NCBI GenBank assembly: GCA_900618795.1
Contig: UYJD01000008.1
Coordinates: 1,364,568-1,428,567 of the forward strand
Source: Cyanodermella asteris
Lineage: Eukaryota > Ascomycota > Lecanoromycetes > Ostropales > Stictidaceae
DNA: 64,000 nucleotides
Direction of reading: 5' to 3'
Shown: piece by piece, positions 1-10,205 of the stretch
How positions within the stretch are numbered: position 1 is the first letter of the stretch
Layout of the letters: each line of letters opens with the position of its first letter
The notes under the pieces: model-generated
Seen by the model: the letters and a program-made list of their open reading frames with translations, nothing else
The model's database searches: none
Told to the model about the DNA's origin: nothing
Translations under genes and position numbers: made by a program

Positions 1-125
1 NNNNNNNNNNNNNNNNNNNNNNNNNNNNNNNNNNNNNNNNNNNNNNNNNNNNNNNNNNNNNNNNNNNNNNNNNNNNNNNNNNNNNNNNNNNNNNNNNNNN
101 NNNNNNNNNNNNNNNNNNNNNNNNN
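1..125. other. Assembly gap (run of N)
   Basis: The first 125 positions are N. The scaffold continues to the left but is unknown, so any neighbours of the P450-SDR pair on that side are hidden. Confidence 0.99.
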
Positions 126-338
126 AGGAAGCTATACGATCGACTGACACCAAGTCAACAGAAGCAAAGCGTCATGACGGGGAAGGATACCGGAGCGCGT
201 CTGATGTTTGAAGCTTACTGCGACATCACAGACGATGAGCATCTCCAAGAATATCTGAAAGCGCTGGTGAGACATCCTGACTGGTTTGCCTTCTTTTGAT
301 ATGAAAAAAATCCGCTCGTCCAAATGGCATAGCCGTCG

Positions 339-1982
339 TCAAATCTCGAATCCGCGTGCAATACGAGCGCGTACTCCTGGTGACCCCAGTCTCGCCATAG
401 GAATGGTGAAATCCCGTTCCAGATCGACATCGCGCACGTCTGTCTCATACAAGGTGATGTCGAACCTGCGCACGAAGATCGAAAGGGCTATGTAGAGCTC
501 TGCATAAGCAAGATTAAGCCCAAGACACGCTCGCCCACCTCTACCAAAGGAGAACATAAGGGCGTCCATGCCCTTCTTGATCTGGCCATCCTCCAGCCAC
601 CGGTCGGGGTCGAATTGACGGGCATTAGGGAAAACCCCGTCATTGAGGTGAATCAAAGCCTGTATACTGCTGACCGGGACCCCGGATGGGATGACCCATT
701 GCTTGTAGACCAGGTTCTCCGAGGGTGCAATTCGTGGGTTTCTTGCGGAGAGTCCATGGTGAAGTCTCAGGCCTTCCTTGACTATTGCCGTGAGCAGTGG
801 AATCTGTTCGAGATCGGTCCACGAGTCAAGCTTCGTGCCCTTTTGAGCCGCTTCCTCTAGAGTCTTTCGCAACCGCGTCAGGAGCATCGGTTGAAGCGAC
901 ATATGAACGGTGATGATGCCTAATGTTTTGGCAACCGTGTCGCTTCCAGCCCCAAGCATGACGAAGCCTTCATCTGCAATTCGCTCAGGGCTCTTCTCTT
1001 GTTGAGGGAGACTGTCGCTCCGTATCAAATCTCGGAAAATCGTGTTCTCAAAGGACGTATTTGTGATCTTATCCTCATTGAGGAGTCTTTGAACGATCCT
1101 GCCGATGCGCTGTACAAGCAAAATCGGCATTCTTCTGCACTGTAAGGCAAGATGAATCTCATGCGTTTACCTGCTTCTGTTGAGTCACTAATAGGACCCC
1201 AGGTAGCCTGTTCATGAGCCACTTGGGAAGCCGCTGAATAAGTGCGACAGCCGGAACGTGACTGATGAGCTTCAAACTCTTCATGCGTTGCGACAGAGAT
1301 TCACGCCAGATTGACATGAAATCATCTGCATCCAGATAGTCAAAGCTATCCGCATAAAGACAAACGGTAATCACATCTACGGTAAGGGCCACAAACGCGT
1401 CACTCAGATTGACCACACGATCTGCTTTATGATGTTCGCCGAGGCGCTCACAAAGGCGTAAGACTTTGTCGTTGATCAAGGGTTCCAAGGACTTGATGGA
1501 GCGCCTGCTGAAGTAGGAGTGAAGAGGCTCGCGTCGCAATCGATGCCACGAGTGATCGGCGGTGAATGCAAATGAGAGCTGGGTTGTCGATGCGTTGGAG
1601 TGCCAATCGTATTTGTTGCGTGGTCTATTTGTGGGTGCATAAATTTCACCAAAGAAAGCTGGGTCATTGACGTGGAGTTCCGTGGGATTGACGCGAACTA
1701 TCGGGCCTATTTTGTGGGTCAGATGAGAGCAGGATATGTATGTTTCTTGACGTGCTGACCATATTTCTGATGCATCTTTTCGATTTCCCATATGTACAAA
1801 CCGCCACCATCCTTGATAATGTCGTAGTAGAATTCGTACCAATAGGTCAGTGCAGCCAGCTTCGGTCCCGGGAATTTGGCTTGGGGACAGAACCAGAGAC
1901 GGTACATGCAAAGAGAACATAGCCGCCAGAAAGCCGACGCCAGCCCCAAACAGATTCCGTTCTGCAACGTAAATAATTCCAT
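339..1982 (-). CDS. Cytochrome P450 monooxygenase (three exons)
   Basis: A heme-thiolate monooxygenase, probably ER-anchored. Exons read 1982-1760, 1706-1171 and 1109-339 on the minus strand, giving about 509 residues, the normal P450 length. The first ~30 residues are hydrophobic (membrane anchor), followed by [10 protein letters not shown], the proline-rich hinge. Motifs: I-helix GAGSDT (~306-311), EGLR as ExxR (~365-368), FDPDRW (~419-424), and heme loop [10 protein letters not shown] with the iron-ligand Cys at ~448. Intron 1 (1707-1759) restores [10 protein letters not shown]; intron 2 (1110-1170) has acceptor TTGTACAG. The N-terminal block with [10 protein letters not shown] resembles fungal P450s of the trichodiene-oxygenase/CYP58-like type, which often act in secondary metabolism; the substrate is unknown. 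It lies head-to-tail with the SDR at 2275-3272. An upstream in-frame reading exists in another frame, but the 1982 start gives the proper anchor. Confidence 0.9.
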
Positions 1983-2274
1983 GGCTGGTCGTTCCTACCG
2001 ATAAGATGGGTTTGCATACGAAAAGGCCATTGCGATTAAAGCTGGGGAAATGTGATGTATCTAGTGCGGACTTCGACAGTTGGCGCCCACCGTTCAAGAC
2101 CCCTTGACGATCGCACAGCTCAGCTGTAGCACGAACCAAGAGTCGGTTAGCAAGCTTTTTCGGTCTGCCCTCTGGCTACTGGTATAGGCGCGGCGAGATA
2201 TCATTGGTCGGAATCCACGCGAGCTGAAGTAAGTTTCACCATGGCCGCAAACACGGTCGCCATGCCCCGCCAAT

Positions 2275-3272
2275 TCACTCCTTGGGCCTGAAAGGCCAGC
2301 CCAATATGTTCGGCGTCAACAATCCGCTTGTCTGAATCTCTTCGGCACGTTGCTTCAGCTGTTCAACATCCCAGTTCGACCAGACCCACTTGCCTCTGAG
2401 GAACGCTGCATCGGAGCTCGTTGCCCAGACCATAAAATTCGCGCCAAGAGCGGGATCATCAAGTAAAGAAGCCTCCATATCGCCTTCGGTCATCGCACCT
2501 TCGTACATAAGTGCGGACTCCACAATTCCCGGGTGCACAGCCAGAGTGAAAACGTCCGGGTTCTCTGCCCCGATATGGTCAAGGAGCCTCACCGTAGCAA
2601 GCTTAGAAGAAATGTACGCAGACGCGCCGTGACAGGGTGGGTAAATGGCCGGTAGGTTGATGATCGCAGCTGTTGTGGCGAACACAAAGGACCCAGCAGG
2701 GTTCCGAGTAGGTAGAAATGCGTGAGCAGTCACGAAAGGGCCTTTGACATTAGTCTATAATTGGGTCAGTCCTAGCGTCATCAGGAACTGATCCAGATAT
2801 ATCGAATTGTTGCCGTGCTTCCGTTCGGACACATCACTGTTTAGTAAGACAACAGACGTACTTCGTAGACGTTCCACCATTCGTCAGGATCAGCGTCTGA
2901 GATAGTTGTAGGCTTCATAGTCCGACCAGCATTAAGAATTAAGACATCCCACTGTCCAATGGAAGACGCAACTTTTTTCGTAGACTGAGAGTCCGTGATA
3001 TCTGAGACGTAGGTTTGGACGGCAGTCCTTGGAAACGCTGAAGCGATCTTTGCTTCAGTCTCCTGAAGCTTCTCGGCACATCTGCCGATGATCGAAACAG
3101 TCGCAGCGCCGGCTGCAGCAAATGCGAGAGCAGTCGCGGCACCTACGCCTGTTCCGCTTCCAGTAATGATCATCTGCTTGCCAGCTTGTGAGAGTGCAGG
3201 CTGAGACGGATCAATTGCTGGGTAGGGAGCGTTGTGCCACTCGGCAGTCAAAGACGGGTAAGGAGGTTTCAT
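2275..3272 (-). CDS. Short-chain dehydrogenase/reductase (SDR)
   Basis: An NAD(P)-dependent oxidoreductase of the classical SDR fold, substrate unknown. Two exons, 3272-2862 and 2754-2275, joined in phase 0 across a 107-nt intron (donor GTACGT, acceptor TTATAG); the product is about 296 residues. Visible motifs are the Rossmann glycine motif TGSGTGVG (37-44), LNAG in the mid domain, the TNVKGPF segment immediately after the splice, and the catalytic YISSK (Tyr ~184, Lys ~188). The Met at 3272 is chosen because it leaves about 30 residues ahead of the Rossmann fold; an in-frame ATG 45 nt further upstream is possible. Only 292 nt separate its stop from the P450 start, same strand, suggesting that the two may act on one pathway (inference). 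Confidence 0.88.
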
Positions 3273-3889
3273 TTTGCCAATCTGACGGCCAGCGCGAGGT
3301 AAGACAGACAGAAACACAGAACATAGAACAGCACGGAAAGCTGACGTATAAGTAATTTTGGTGGGCTGATGTGCTAGGTGACCACCTCAGTAGAGATCTT
3401 GGCCAGACCAGCGGCCGGCGAAACGCCTCAACAGCGCCAAAGTACTCTCCTTAATCGCGGACTATCCGGGAACTGCATAAAATGTGCTCCAACTAGAATA
3501 GCCATTACCTTTTCCCAGCGGGCGACTTCTCAGACATACGGTCAGCAAAGCTGTAGTTTTAGAACCATGTGAAAAAAAAGTCGTTCTACCGCCCGCGGAG
3601 GGAAATTCCAACCTAGCGAATTCCTTGTAGCCTGGTCGTAAGCATGTGCCAATCGGAGGCGTGTAAGGTTCGTGGTTCGCCTCCATTCCGCGAAGAATGT
3701 AAAGTGCTTGGGATGAGTAATGAAGCAACTGGACATTAATGAATGCGGGCGGCAGCTCAACACAGGTCACGTGAAAGGGTGGTCTCGAGCCTCACGACAG
3801 GGCGTTGCGTTTCAGTCGGCGGACGGACCTAGCATTCGTGCTCTCGGCGGGGACCTGATGTGCTCGCTGCACCACCTTGCGCTGCCATC
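3273..3889. promoter_or_regulatory. Divergent intergenic region, SDR / PEP7
   Basis: About 0.6 kb between two divergent starts, so it must hold both promoters. I see no clear TATA box. The short open readings here lack any recognisable domain and are regarded as chance. Confidence 0.5.
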
Positions 3890-6017
3890 ATGTCCGCCCG
3901 GAAGATTGGTGGAGGCAGAGTGCTAGGCCGACCCTCTCCGCAGCAGACGGCGTCCCAGTCCTCCTCTCCGTTTCCTAAACGCCATTCCAGTCTCCTACAA
4001 GCTTCCACACAGTCCTCCGCCGCCGCCCTCTCCCCGTCCGCCAGCTCCCTATCCCTCGACTCATCAGCATCGACCTCCCATACTTCCGCCGACACCCATA
4101 CCCAAAATGACCTCCTCGGCGCTCAGGTATCGCTCAGCCAGGTCACTCTTAATGGCCACGTTGCTGGGGAGGCTGCATCCGCCAGTGCCCGGATGATATG
4201 CCCCATTTGTAGCGAGGAGATGGTGAGTACACGGGTCGGTCAACCTTCACGGCTTCAGCCTGACTGTCTATAGGTCACCTTGCTGCAGTTGAACCGGTAT
4301 GCATCCCGACTTGTTCCCGGACCTCCATCCTAACGTATGCAGACATCTCGACGACAATCACAAGAACCTTGAAGAAGTGGAACAAGATGAGGTCAAGGAC
4401 TGGTTCGAGAAACAGGTCAAGAAGGCGAAGAAGTTTCAGCCACTCGCCATCCTCAACCAGAAACTGAGAGGCTTGGACGTATTTGAATCGAACGACGAAA
4501 TCGCTGCCACTTCGACCAGTGCCCCTGTTTCGAACGCCGGAGCGCCTTCCAAGACCCCAGAACCACCACGCGTAGATCCAGATGAGGTCGTGACAAGAGC
4601 TCATTGGCAACGCCCGGGTCCAAATGATTTGTGTTTCGAGCCTTCGTGCGGGCGGCGACTCAACGCTACGAAAGGCAAAGTGAACTGTCGGAAATGCGGG
4701 AACCTTTTCTGCGAGGACCATACGATGTATCAGATCAAGCTATCACGATCCGCCAACCACGAGCCTGTCCAGGGGTTCTGGTGTCGAGTATGCGAAACCT
4801 GCTACAAGTCAAGGGAGGGCTACAACGACCATACAGGAACTGAAGTCGATCACACACAAGACTTTCAGGCCATGCGGCGGAAAGTAGTCGATAAGACGTA
4901 TTTGGAAGTGTCACGGCTAGAGAAGAGATTGACCAAGTTGACACAATTGCTCGCGAATCCACCCGAGCAAAATGCTTCTACGGGAGGTCTGCTGTGGCCA
5001 ATGGCGTCAATCAAGAACCAACGGAAAGAACTCGAGCAGTCAGTTGTGACATGGGAAGATGATGCTTCTGTTCAGAGGTGTCCGTTCTGCCAACAAGAGT
5101 TCTCATCTTACACATTCCGGCGACATCATTGTCGTACATGCGGTCGAGTTGTCTGTGGGGACCCTCGCACCGAATGCTCGTCTGAAGTCGGTCTGAATGT
5201 GACAGCTCCTCGAGGCATACATGAGAAAGCTGACAGCAAGGTCGGTATTGACGTACGAATGTGCCGAGATTGCAAGCACACAATATTCGGCAAACGCGAC
5301 TTCCAAGCAGAGATAGCTCACAAGCCACCGGACCAGCGAGCTTACGAGAACATCACGCAAATGGAACGAGGCATACGGATAATGCTCCCACGATTCCAAC
5401 GACTACTTGTCGCTCTGCAAGACCCAGAGAAGCCGCCCACGCAGTCACAACTATCGGAGGCGTCACGGACACGAAAACGGCTCATGGACGCTTTCACACA
5501 ATATGACGGGGCCGGAAAAAGAATACGTGATATGCCCACGACTTCGGAGACGCAGAAGAAGCTGCAACGGCAAATATATCAGCAGATTTCAAACTTCTTG
5601 CATACCCACATGCTTCCCTTGCAGTCTTTGCCTAGGATTCTGAAGCATGCTGCTCCGAATGGTACGCTGTCTCCTGGTCAGCGAACGCCCAGCGGCAAAC
5701 CGAAGGCACTTGCGGCCATGAAGTTGAATGACCTAGAGTCAGCCTCTCAAGTCAGTGGCAGCAGCGCCATTTCCGCACTGGAAGAGGAAGAGAAGAAGTT
5801 ACGCGATCGGCTGATTGTTCTGGAGGAGCAAAAGTTCTTCGTGACAGAGATGATCGCCGACGCAAACAAACGACGCAAATTCGACGAAGTCAATGCGTTG
5901 GCTCAGAACGTGCAAGACTTGGCGACAGAGATTGACCAGATTAATGGACAAATTGGAAACCTGGATTTCGCAGCAGCGTACATGGGGGAGAGCACAGAGA
6001 CACTCACTTTCAAGTGA
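3890..6017 (+). CDS. PEP7: Vacuolar segregation/endosomal tethering protein, FYVE type (Pep7/Vac1-like)
   Basis: Pep7/Vac1 (rabenosyn-5 family) is an endosomal effector that binds PI3P and Rab5-type GTPases for Golgi-to-endosome traffic. Exons 3890-4222, 4274-4296 and 4343-6017 give 676 residues. The N-terminus has a C2H2 finger: CPIC is in exon 1 and the His pair (HLDDNH) follows the second splice, so the finger is assembled only after both introns (51 and 46 nt) are removed. The first FYVE-like zinc cluster starts near residue 215 (CFEPSCGRR). The second, near 365, has CPFCQQEF and RRHHCRTCG, the canonical PI3P-binding FYVE signature. The C-terminus (~590-645, EEQKFFVTEMI, RRKFDEV) matches the rabenosyn Rab-binding coiled coil. 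The start ATG at 3890 has no upstream in-frame ATG. Branch site CCTAAC is seen in intron 2. Confidence 0.93.
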
Positions 6018-7438
6018 GCATGATGGAAACGAAGACGTTCGTAGTGGCATTATTCCTGCAGCGAATTGCATAGCATGGCGTTGGGAGGACAGCTCTTCAG
6101 GAGGGGCATTGGCACCGTCTGGAGCTGGTTTCGAATTATCCCCGTTCATCCGCGAATCGCGCAACTGGATCCCGGAAGGAGGCAGCGAGCATATCATTGG
6201 GCAAAGCTGATACAGTTATAGTATCTTTACAGAACGATGACCGTCCCTGATGTGTGCAACTACCAGTCCTGTGTCGCCGGTCCTGACGTGCGACAGGCTT
6301 CAAGAAAAGGCATGACAACCGCAGGGCTGCATGAGGCTGGGCAGTCGATAACAGCATGAGACAGCAGAGACAGGTGCGCGGTTGTGGCCAGATTCAAGCA
6401 GGAGATGATGAAGCACGTCAAGTGCAGGCTGAGAGGGCGGGCGGTTCATGCGCCGGTGCCAGACGTCAATGCGAATCATCGGCGCGGCTTGCAGGCGATC
6501 CCGTCCCGACTCCGCCGTCACGTGACATCGCATTGCCGTCATAGGGCCGTCCGGAATCAACTTCATGCTCAGTCCTTACCTACTACCTATCTGACACTTG
6601 ACACCAAGCATGAAGCCGACCTTTGAGTGGTACACTTCCACAAGCACCTGCTCTCGCTGCGAATAATTGTCCCTGGACCTAAGTTTTTCCGGCCCTCTGA
6701 ACATGCGCCGACAGTCACCAACCCCGTCCTGCCCCGCGTTTCGATTCCGACATCTAGCATGATCAATCGTAAGAGCCGACGTCTGAGAGCCTCGCCTGGC
6801 GTAGCTTTGCGTGAGACCTCCTCGCTTTCTTCCATGCTTGCTCCACGCATCTCTCGCCTCCAGGCGATTCTTGGCAATATGCTCAGGGTGGAAGGAGTCG
6901 TCTGGCATTGAAGCATACGGGCCCTCGAACCGCGGAACACACACATTCTAATCTCCATGCATTGTCATCGGATTCCACCGACTTGTTCAATTACCCTTTC
7001 TAGCTTCATGCCAGGTCGGTCCTCGCATCCTGATCTTCTTCGAGCTTCCGTTCGGGGCAAAGCTCAACGTCGAGATGCTTCAAGCCTTGCTCTGGCATTG
7101 ATCTCTCACGAACCAGCTACCTTGCCATTGTCGAGACATTCTGCTCAGTGTTTCGAGGCCTGTTTATTGTCATTTCGGGCATGAAGGGCTTCGTTTCGAG
7201 GCCATCATGGCCTCGCCGGCCAAGTATAAAGAGAAATGTTTCTTCGGTCATTCTTGCCATCCCATCCCAGCTCCATCGCGCCTGCCACATCCACATCCTC
7301 ATCCTCTCTCCACGTCAAACCTTCCTTTTACTCAATCCGCTGCGCGGTGTTCCAATTCTCAATTCTCGCTTTTGTTCTCTTTCAAAGCCTACCCCTTTAA
7401 TCAACTGATTGACGCTCTTTGCTCGACTTTCCTTCACG
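6018..7438. other. Intergenic region, PEP7 3' flank to Met-rich gene promoter
   Basis: 1.4 kb without a supportable gene. Overlapping readings around 6580-6960 on both strands have no domain or splice continuity. The right end is the promoter and pyrimidine-rich leader of the next gene. Confidence 0.6.
7225..7230 (+). promoter_or_regulatory. TATA box candidate
   Basis: TATAAA lies about 214 nt before the ATG at 7439. It is followed by a strongly C/T-rich leader (about 7255-7435), the usual layout of a highly expressed filamentous-fungal promoter. Confidence 0.5.
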
Positions 7439-8500
7439 ATGCGCTCCACTATCATTTTCTCGATCATATCCCTCCTTGCCCAACAGGTCTCTCAGACCAC
7501 GGCACAACAGCTTGACTCGGCCAATACCGTCGGCAGCCATGGTGCATACCTCGCCACCAAGGTCCGCAGAAGCGCTGACATTGAGCTCAATGCGTCTGGG
7601 TATCTCAAGAGACGCGTCGACTCGTACTTTGCCTCAACTCAGCCCAACGCCCCAGTCATCGCTCCCGTCAGCAAGGACATGGCCCCAGCACCGTCCGGCA
7701 GCATGATGGGAATGATGATGAACGGCACCAACATGACAGCTCCCGCCAGCTCCCTGAACCTCAACCCTTCGATGATGGACACCGAAATGGCATGCAGCTC
7801 AAGCCTCGCCAACGCCTCCCCGTCCGACGACTCCGGCATGGTCACGTGCTTTAACGTCAACTTCTTCGACAACACCACCGGCCAGTTCCAAGCCAATGTC
7901 CTCCTCTACAAGCTCGCCGCTCCAATGGGCAACTGGACTTCCCTGCAAGCGGGCAGCGTGCACCTCGCACTCTCCTTTCCCGGCGCCCAAGCCAACACTA
8001 TTCCTACCAACTCGAACACACCCAAGATCAAGCGCGGCGAAGAGCTAGCCATCCGCAGAAGCCTCAATCGCCGCGCCGGCCCCATGATGCTGGAGCAATA
8101 CACCCTCCTCGGCACCGTCAGCTCGCCCTTCAACTCCTCGTCTGACTTGATGAACGCGACAACCATGCGCATGGCGCTGACGCCAATCGTTGCACTGACC
8201 GCCCAGGGGACCAATGGCATGAACCTTAGCACGACGATGAACGCGCCCTCTGGCGCAGACTTTGTCAACGGCTGGTTCTCGAATGCGGACATTGCTCAGC
8301 GCATGGTCATCGCCGCCGGGGCCGCGAACCCATCGCCCTTCACCCTTCCCGGCGTCATGCTGGGCATGTTCCCCATCGGACTGATCGTCACCAGCATCTG
8401 GGTCGGTCTCTTTATTGGCGCGGTCGGCTTCGGTACGCTGAACCGGTTGCAGTGGAGGAAGGCTTACCGCGCTCAGAAGCCTGGTGCTTCTGGCAAGTAA
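7439..8500 (+). CDS. Hypothetical secreted/membrane protein, Met-rich with kexin-like sites
   Basis: Single exon, 353 residues, no family recognised. Residues 1-23 form a signal peptide (hydrophobic IIFSIISLLA, then AQ). A methionine cluster around residues 88-115 contains MMGMMMNGTNM. Several NxT/S sequons suggest glycosylation. Paired basic sites (VRRS, LKRR, IKRG, IRRS, NRRA) resemble Kex2 cleavage sites. A hydrophobic segment near the C-terminus (about 305-340, rich in G/I/V/F) followed by basic residues looks like a membrane anchor with a short cytosolic tail. It could be a type I cell-surface protein or a precursor cut in the Golgi; Met clusters can bind copper, but nothing here proves this. 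The ATG at 7439 is chosen because the signal peptide begins there. Confidence 0.75.
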   Translation: MRSTIIFSIISLLAQQVSQTTAQQLDSANTVGSHGAYLATKVRRSADIELNASGYLKRRVDSYFASTQPNAPVIAPVSKDMAPAPSGSMMGMMMNGTNMTAPASSLNLNPSMMDTEMACSSSLANASPSDDSGMVTCFNVNFFDNTTGQFQANVLLYKLAAPMGNWTSLQAGSVHLALSFPGAQANTIPTNSNTPKIKRGEELAIRRSLNRRAGPMMLEQYTLLGTVSSPFNSSSDLMNATTMRMALTPIVALTAQGTNGMNLSTTMNAPSGADFVNGWFSNADIAQRMVIAAGAANPSPFTLPGVMLGMFPIGLIVTSIWVGLFIGAVGFGTLNRLQWRKAYRAQKPGASGK

Positions 8501-9038
8501 AGCGGGGTTGATGTGAACATTTTTAACGAATTTACGAAGTCACGATTAGATCAGCTAATACGGTTGGACTGGATTGACTCCTGACATGGAGGGAGTTTGC
8601 CTGAGCATCTGCGGGATGCAGGTATGGAATATTACGACATTAGGAAAGAGGGCTTTTCTTGGAATATACAGATAGACCCAGCTTGGAGATTGAGCGGGTG
8701 AATGAATTCTGGCTAGATCCCCAACAAAGATGAATAAAGTAAAATGACATTCATGTTTCTTGGTCAAGGCTTCATTGCATTATCGTCAGTGGGATCGCTG
8801 CTGGTATGCGGCGCAGTCTGCAGAATGAGCTTGCAGTTCCGAAAAGTCGGAACCTGATCTGCAGCCGCGCAGCTGCGCCATATCCAAAGTCGATGCCCAT
8901 CCATCCCATGCGCAACGAAAACGATTTGCAAGCATCGACGCATATCCAATCTTGAACATTCAAAGGGGTATCCAGAAACAAACCGAATTTGACTCCAAAG
9001 TAAAGCCTCAGCTCCTTCCGCTTCTCGAATCAGATCTC
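8501..9038. other. Convergent 3' intergenic region
   Basis: 538 nt between two convergent stops. No domain-bearing reading frame and no RNA gene seen; expected to hold both 3' untranslated regions. Confidence 0.6.
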
Positions 9039-10205
9039 TCAACTTCTGGACCTGGTGGCCATCCTTCTCCTCCTCCCACCAACCTCGGCCTCCGACCCGT
9101 TACTGTGCTCATCGCCCCTCCACTCCCTCTCCACCTCCTCCGCCCTACTCCTAATCTTCCGTCCCTTGCGCTTCGCCTTCCCTGGTAAATCCCGCCGCTC
9201 CGCCTCCTCCCTCACATCGGAAATGATGCCTTCCTCGTCATCCTCCTCCGACACACCCGTACCCATGAGCAGATCCGCGAGCCCGTACGGCGAGAAATTG
9301 CCCCGGCCACCGGATCGCAGATGGCGCTCAGTGCGTCGCGCCATTCCGCCGAGGACGAGCCCGGACGGTAGGGTCGTGTAGTTGCTGTAGACGAGCGCTT
9401 CTTCGAGAGAGATCAAGGCTAGGTAGAGGTGGTAGGTGAGGAGGTGGAAGCGGAGGAGCGCTGCGGGGAGGTAGGTTGGCAGCCAGACGTGCAGGAGGTA
9501 GGGGAGAGGACGATCGAAATGAGCGGAGAAGGGAAGAGGAGTGCGGAGGTGATGGTAGAAGAGTTTGTGGTATGAGCTTGCGACTTTCGTGGGGTATGTT
9601 GATCTGTTGTGTAGTAGATACCTGTGCGCGAGGTATCCGAGCACTTCGCGCAGGAGGAACCCGCCGACGAGATTCTTGAAAATTCCCCACGGCATGGGGA
9701 GGGTCGAGGTGATTTTCAGAGCCGAGCGTAGGCGCAGAATGTCTGTGAGCACCCAGTCGATGCCTGTCTGTAAGGCGATGCCAATGACGATGTTGACCAT
9801 GGAGAGGCCTGCGACGCGCCACCATTTTCCCTTCCGTCCCATGCCGCCGTTACTGGTATGTATCGCGATACCCTGATCTCCATGCTCTTTGATGTTCCTG
9901 GCGAGGCTGGGAATCAGGCTGTCGAATGCTAGAAATAGCAGGTTTGGTAGGACGTAGAACACGACGCGGATAATCAGGGTGCCCACGAATTCGACCTTGA
10001 GCGGGGAGTGGCTGAAGAGCAGGGTCGACCAGGTGAGGTAGAAGAAGAGCAGGTTCAGGGACGTTGACCATGAGGTCATGCCCGGGAGGAGGAGGACGGA
10101 GACGAGAGGGAGGCTGAGGAGGGTGTCCATGGGTTTGGTGAAGGCGGCGAGGGCATTACCTGGTGCGGAGAGAAGGTTCGTTGCTGTTGTGTAGATGGCG
10201 TTCAT
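9039..10205 (-). CDS. Sterol desaturase / fatty acid hydroxylase family membrane protein
   Basis: A multi-pass membrane protein of the fatty-acid hydroxylase superfamily (di-iron, His-box oxidases such as C-5 sterol desaturase). Single exon, 388 residues. Several hydrophobic segments precede His box 1 HRYLLH (~193-198) and box 2 HKLFYHHL (~212-219), which is followed by the TPLPFSAHFD segment common in fungal members. The third box is weak: in place of an HxxHH array there is RRTERHL before GGRGNF (~297-306). The last ~70 residues are acidic then very basic (KRKGRKIRSR, GGRRRRM), an unusual cytosolic tail. Because box 3 is degenerate, activity is uncertain; the specific substrate (sterol or lipid) is not readable. 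Confidence 0.82.
   Translation of the reverse strand: MNAIYTTATNLLSAPGNALAAFTKPMDTLLSLPLVSVLLLPGMTSWSTSLNLLFFYLTWSTLLFSHSPLKVEFVGTLIIRVVFYVLPNLLFLAFDSLIPSLARNIKEHGDQGIAIHTSNGGMGRKGKWWRVAGLSMVNIVIGIALQTGIDWVLTDILRLRSALKITSTLPMPWGIFKNLVGGFLLREVLGYLAHRYLLHNRSTYPTKVASSYHKLFYHHLRTPLPFSAHFDRPLPYLLHVWLPTYLPAALLRFHLLTYHLYLALISLEEALVYSNYTTLPSGLVLGGMARRTERHLRSGGRGNFSPYGLADLLMGTGVSEEDDEEGIISDVREEAERRDLPGKAKRKGRKIRSRAEEVEREWRGDEHSNGSEAEVGGRRRRMATRSRS

Noticed and set aside
1110-1170. A shorter 31- or 36-nt intron in the P450 using the first AG
   Set aside because: Too short for fungal splicing; the AG giving a 61-nt intron keeps the frame and has a better pyrimidine tract.
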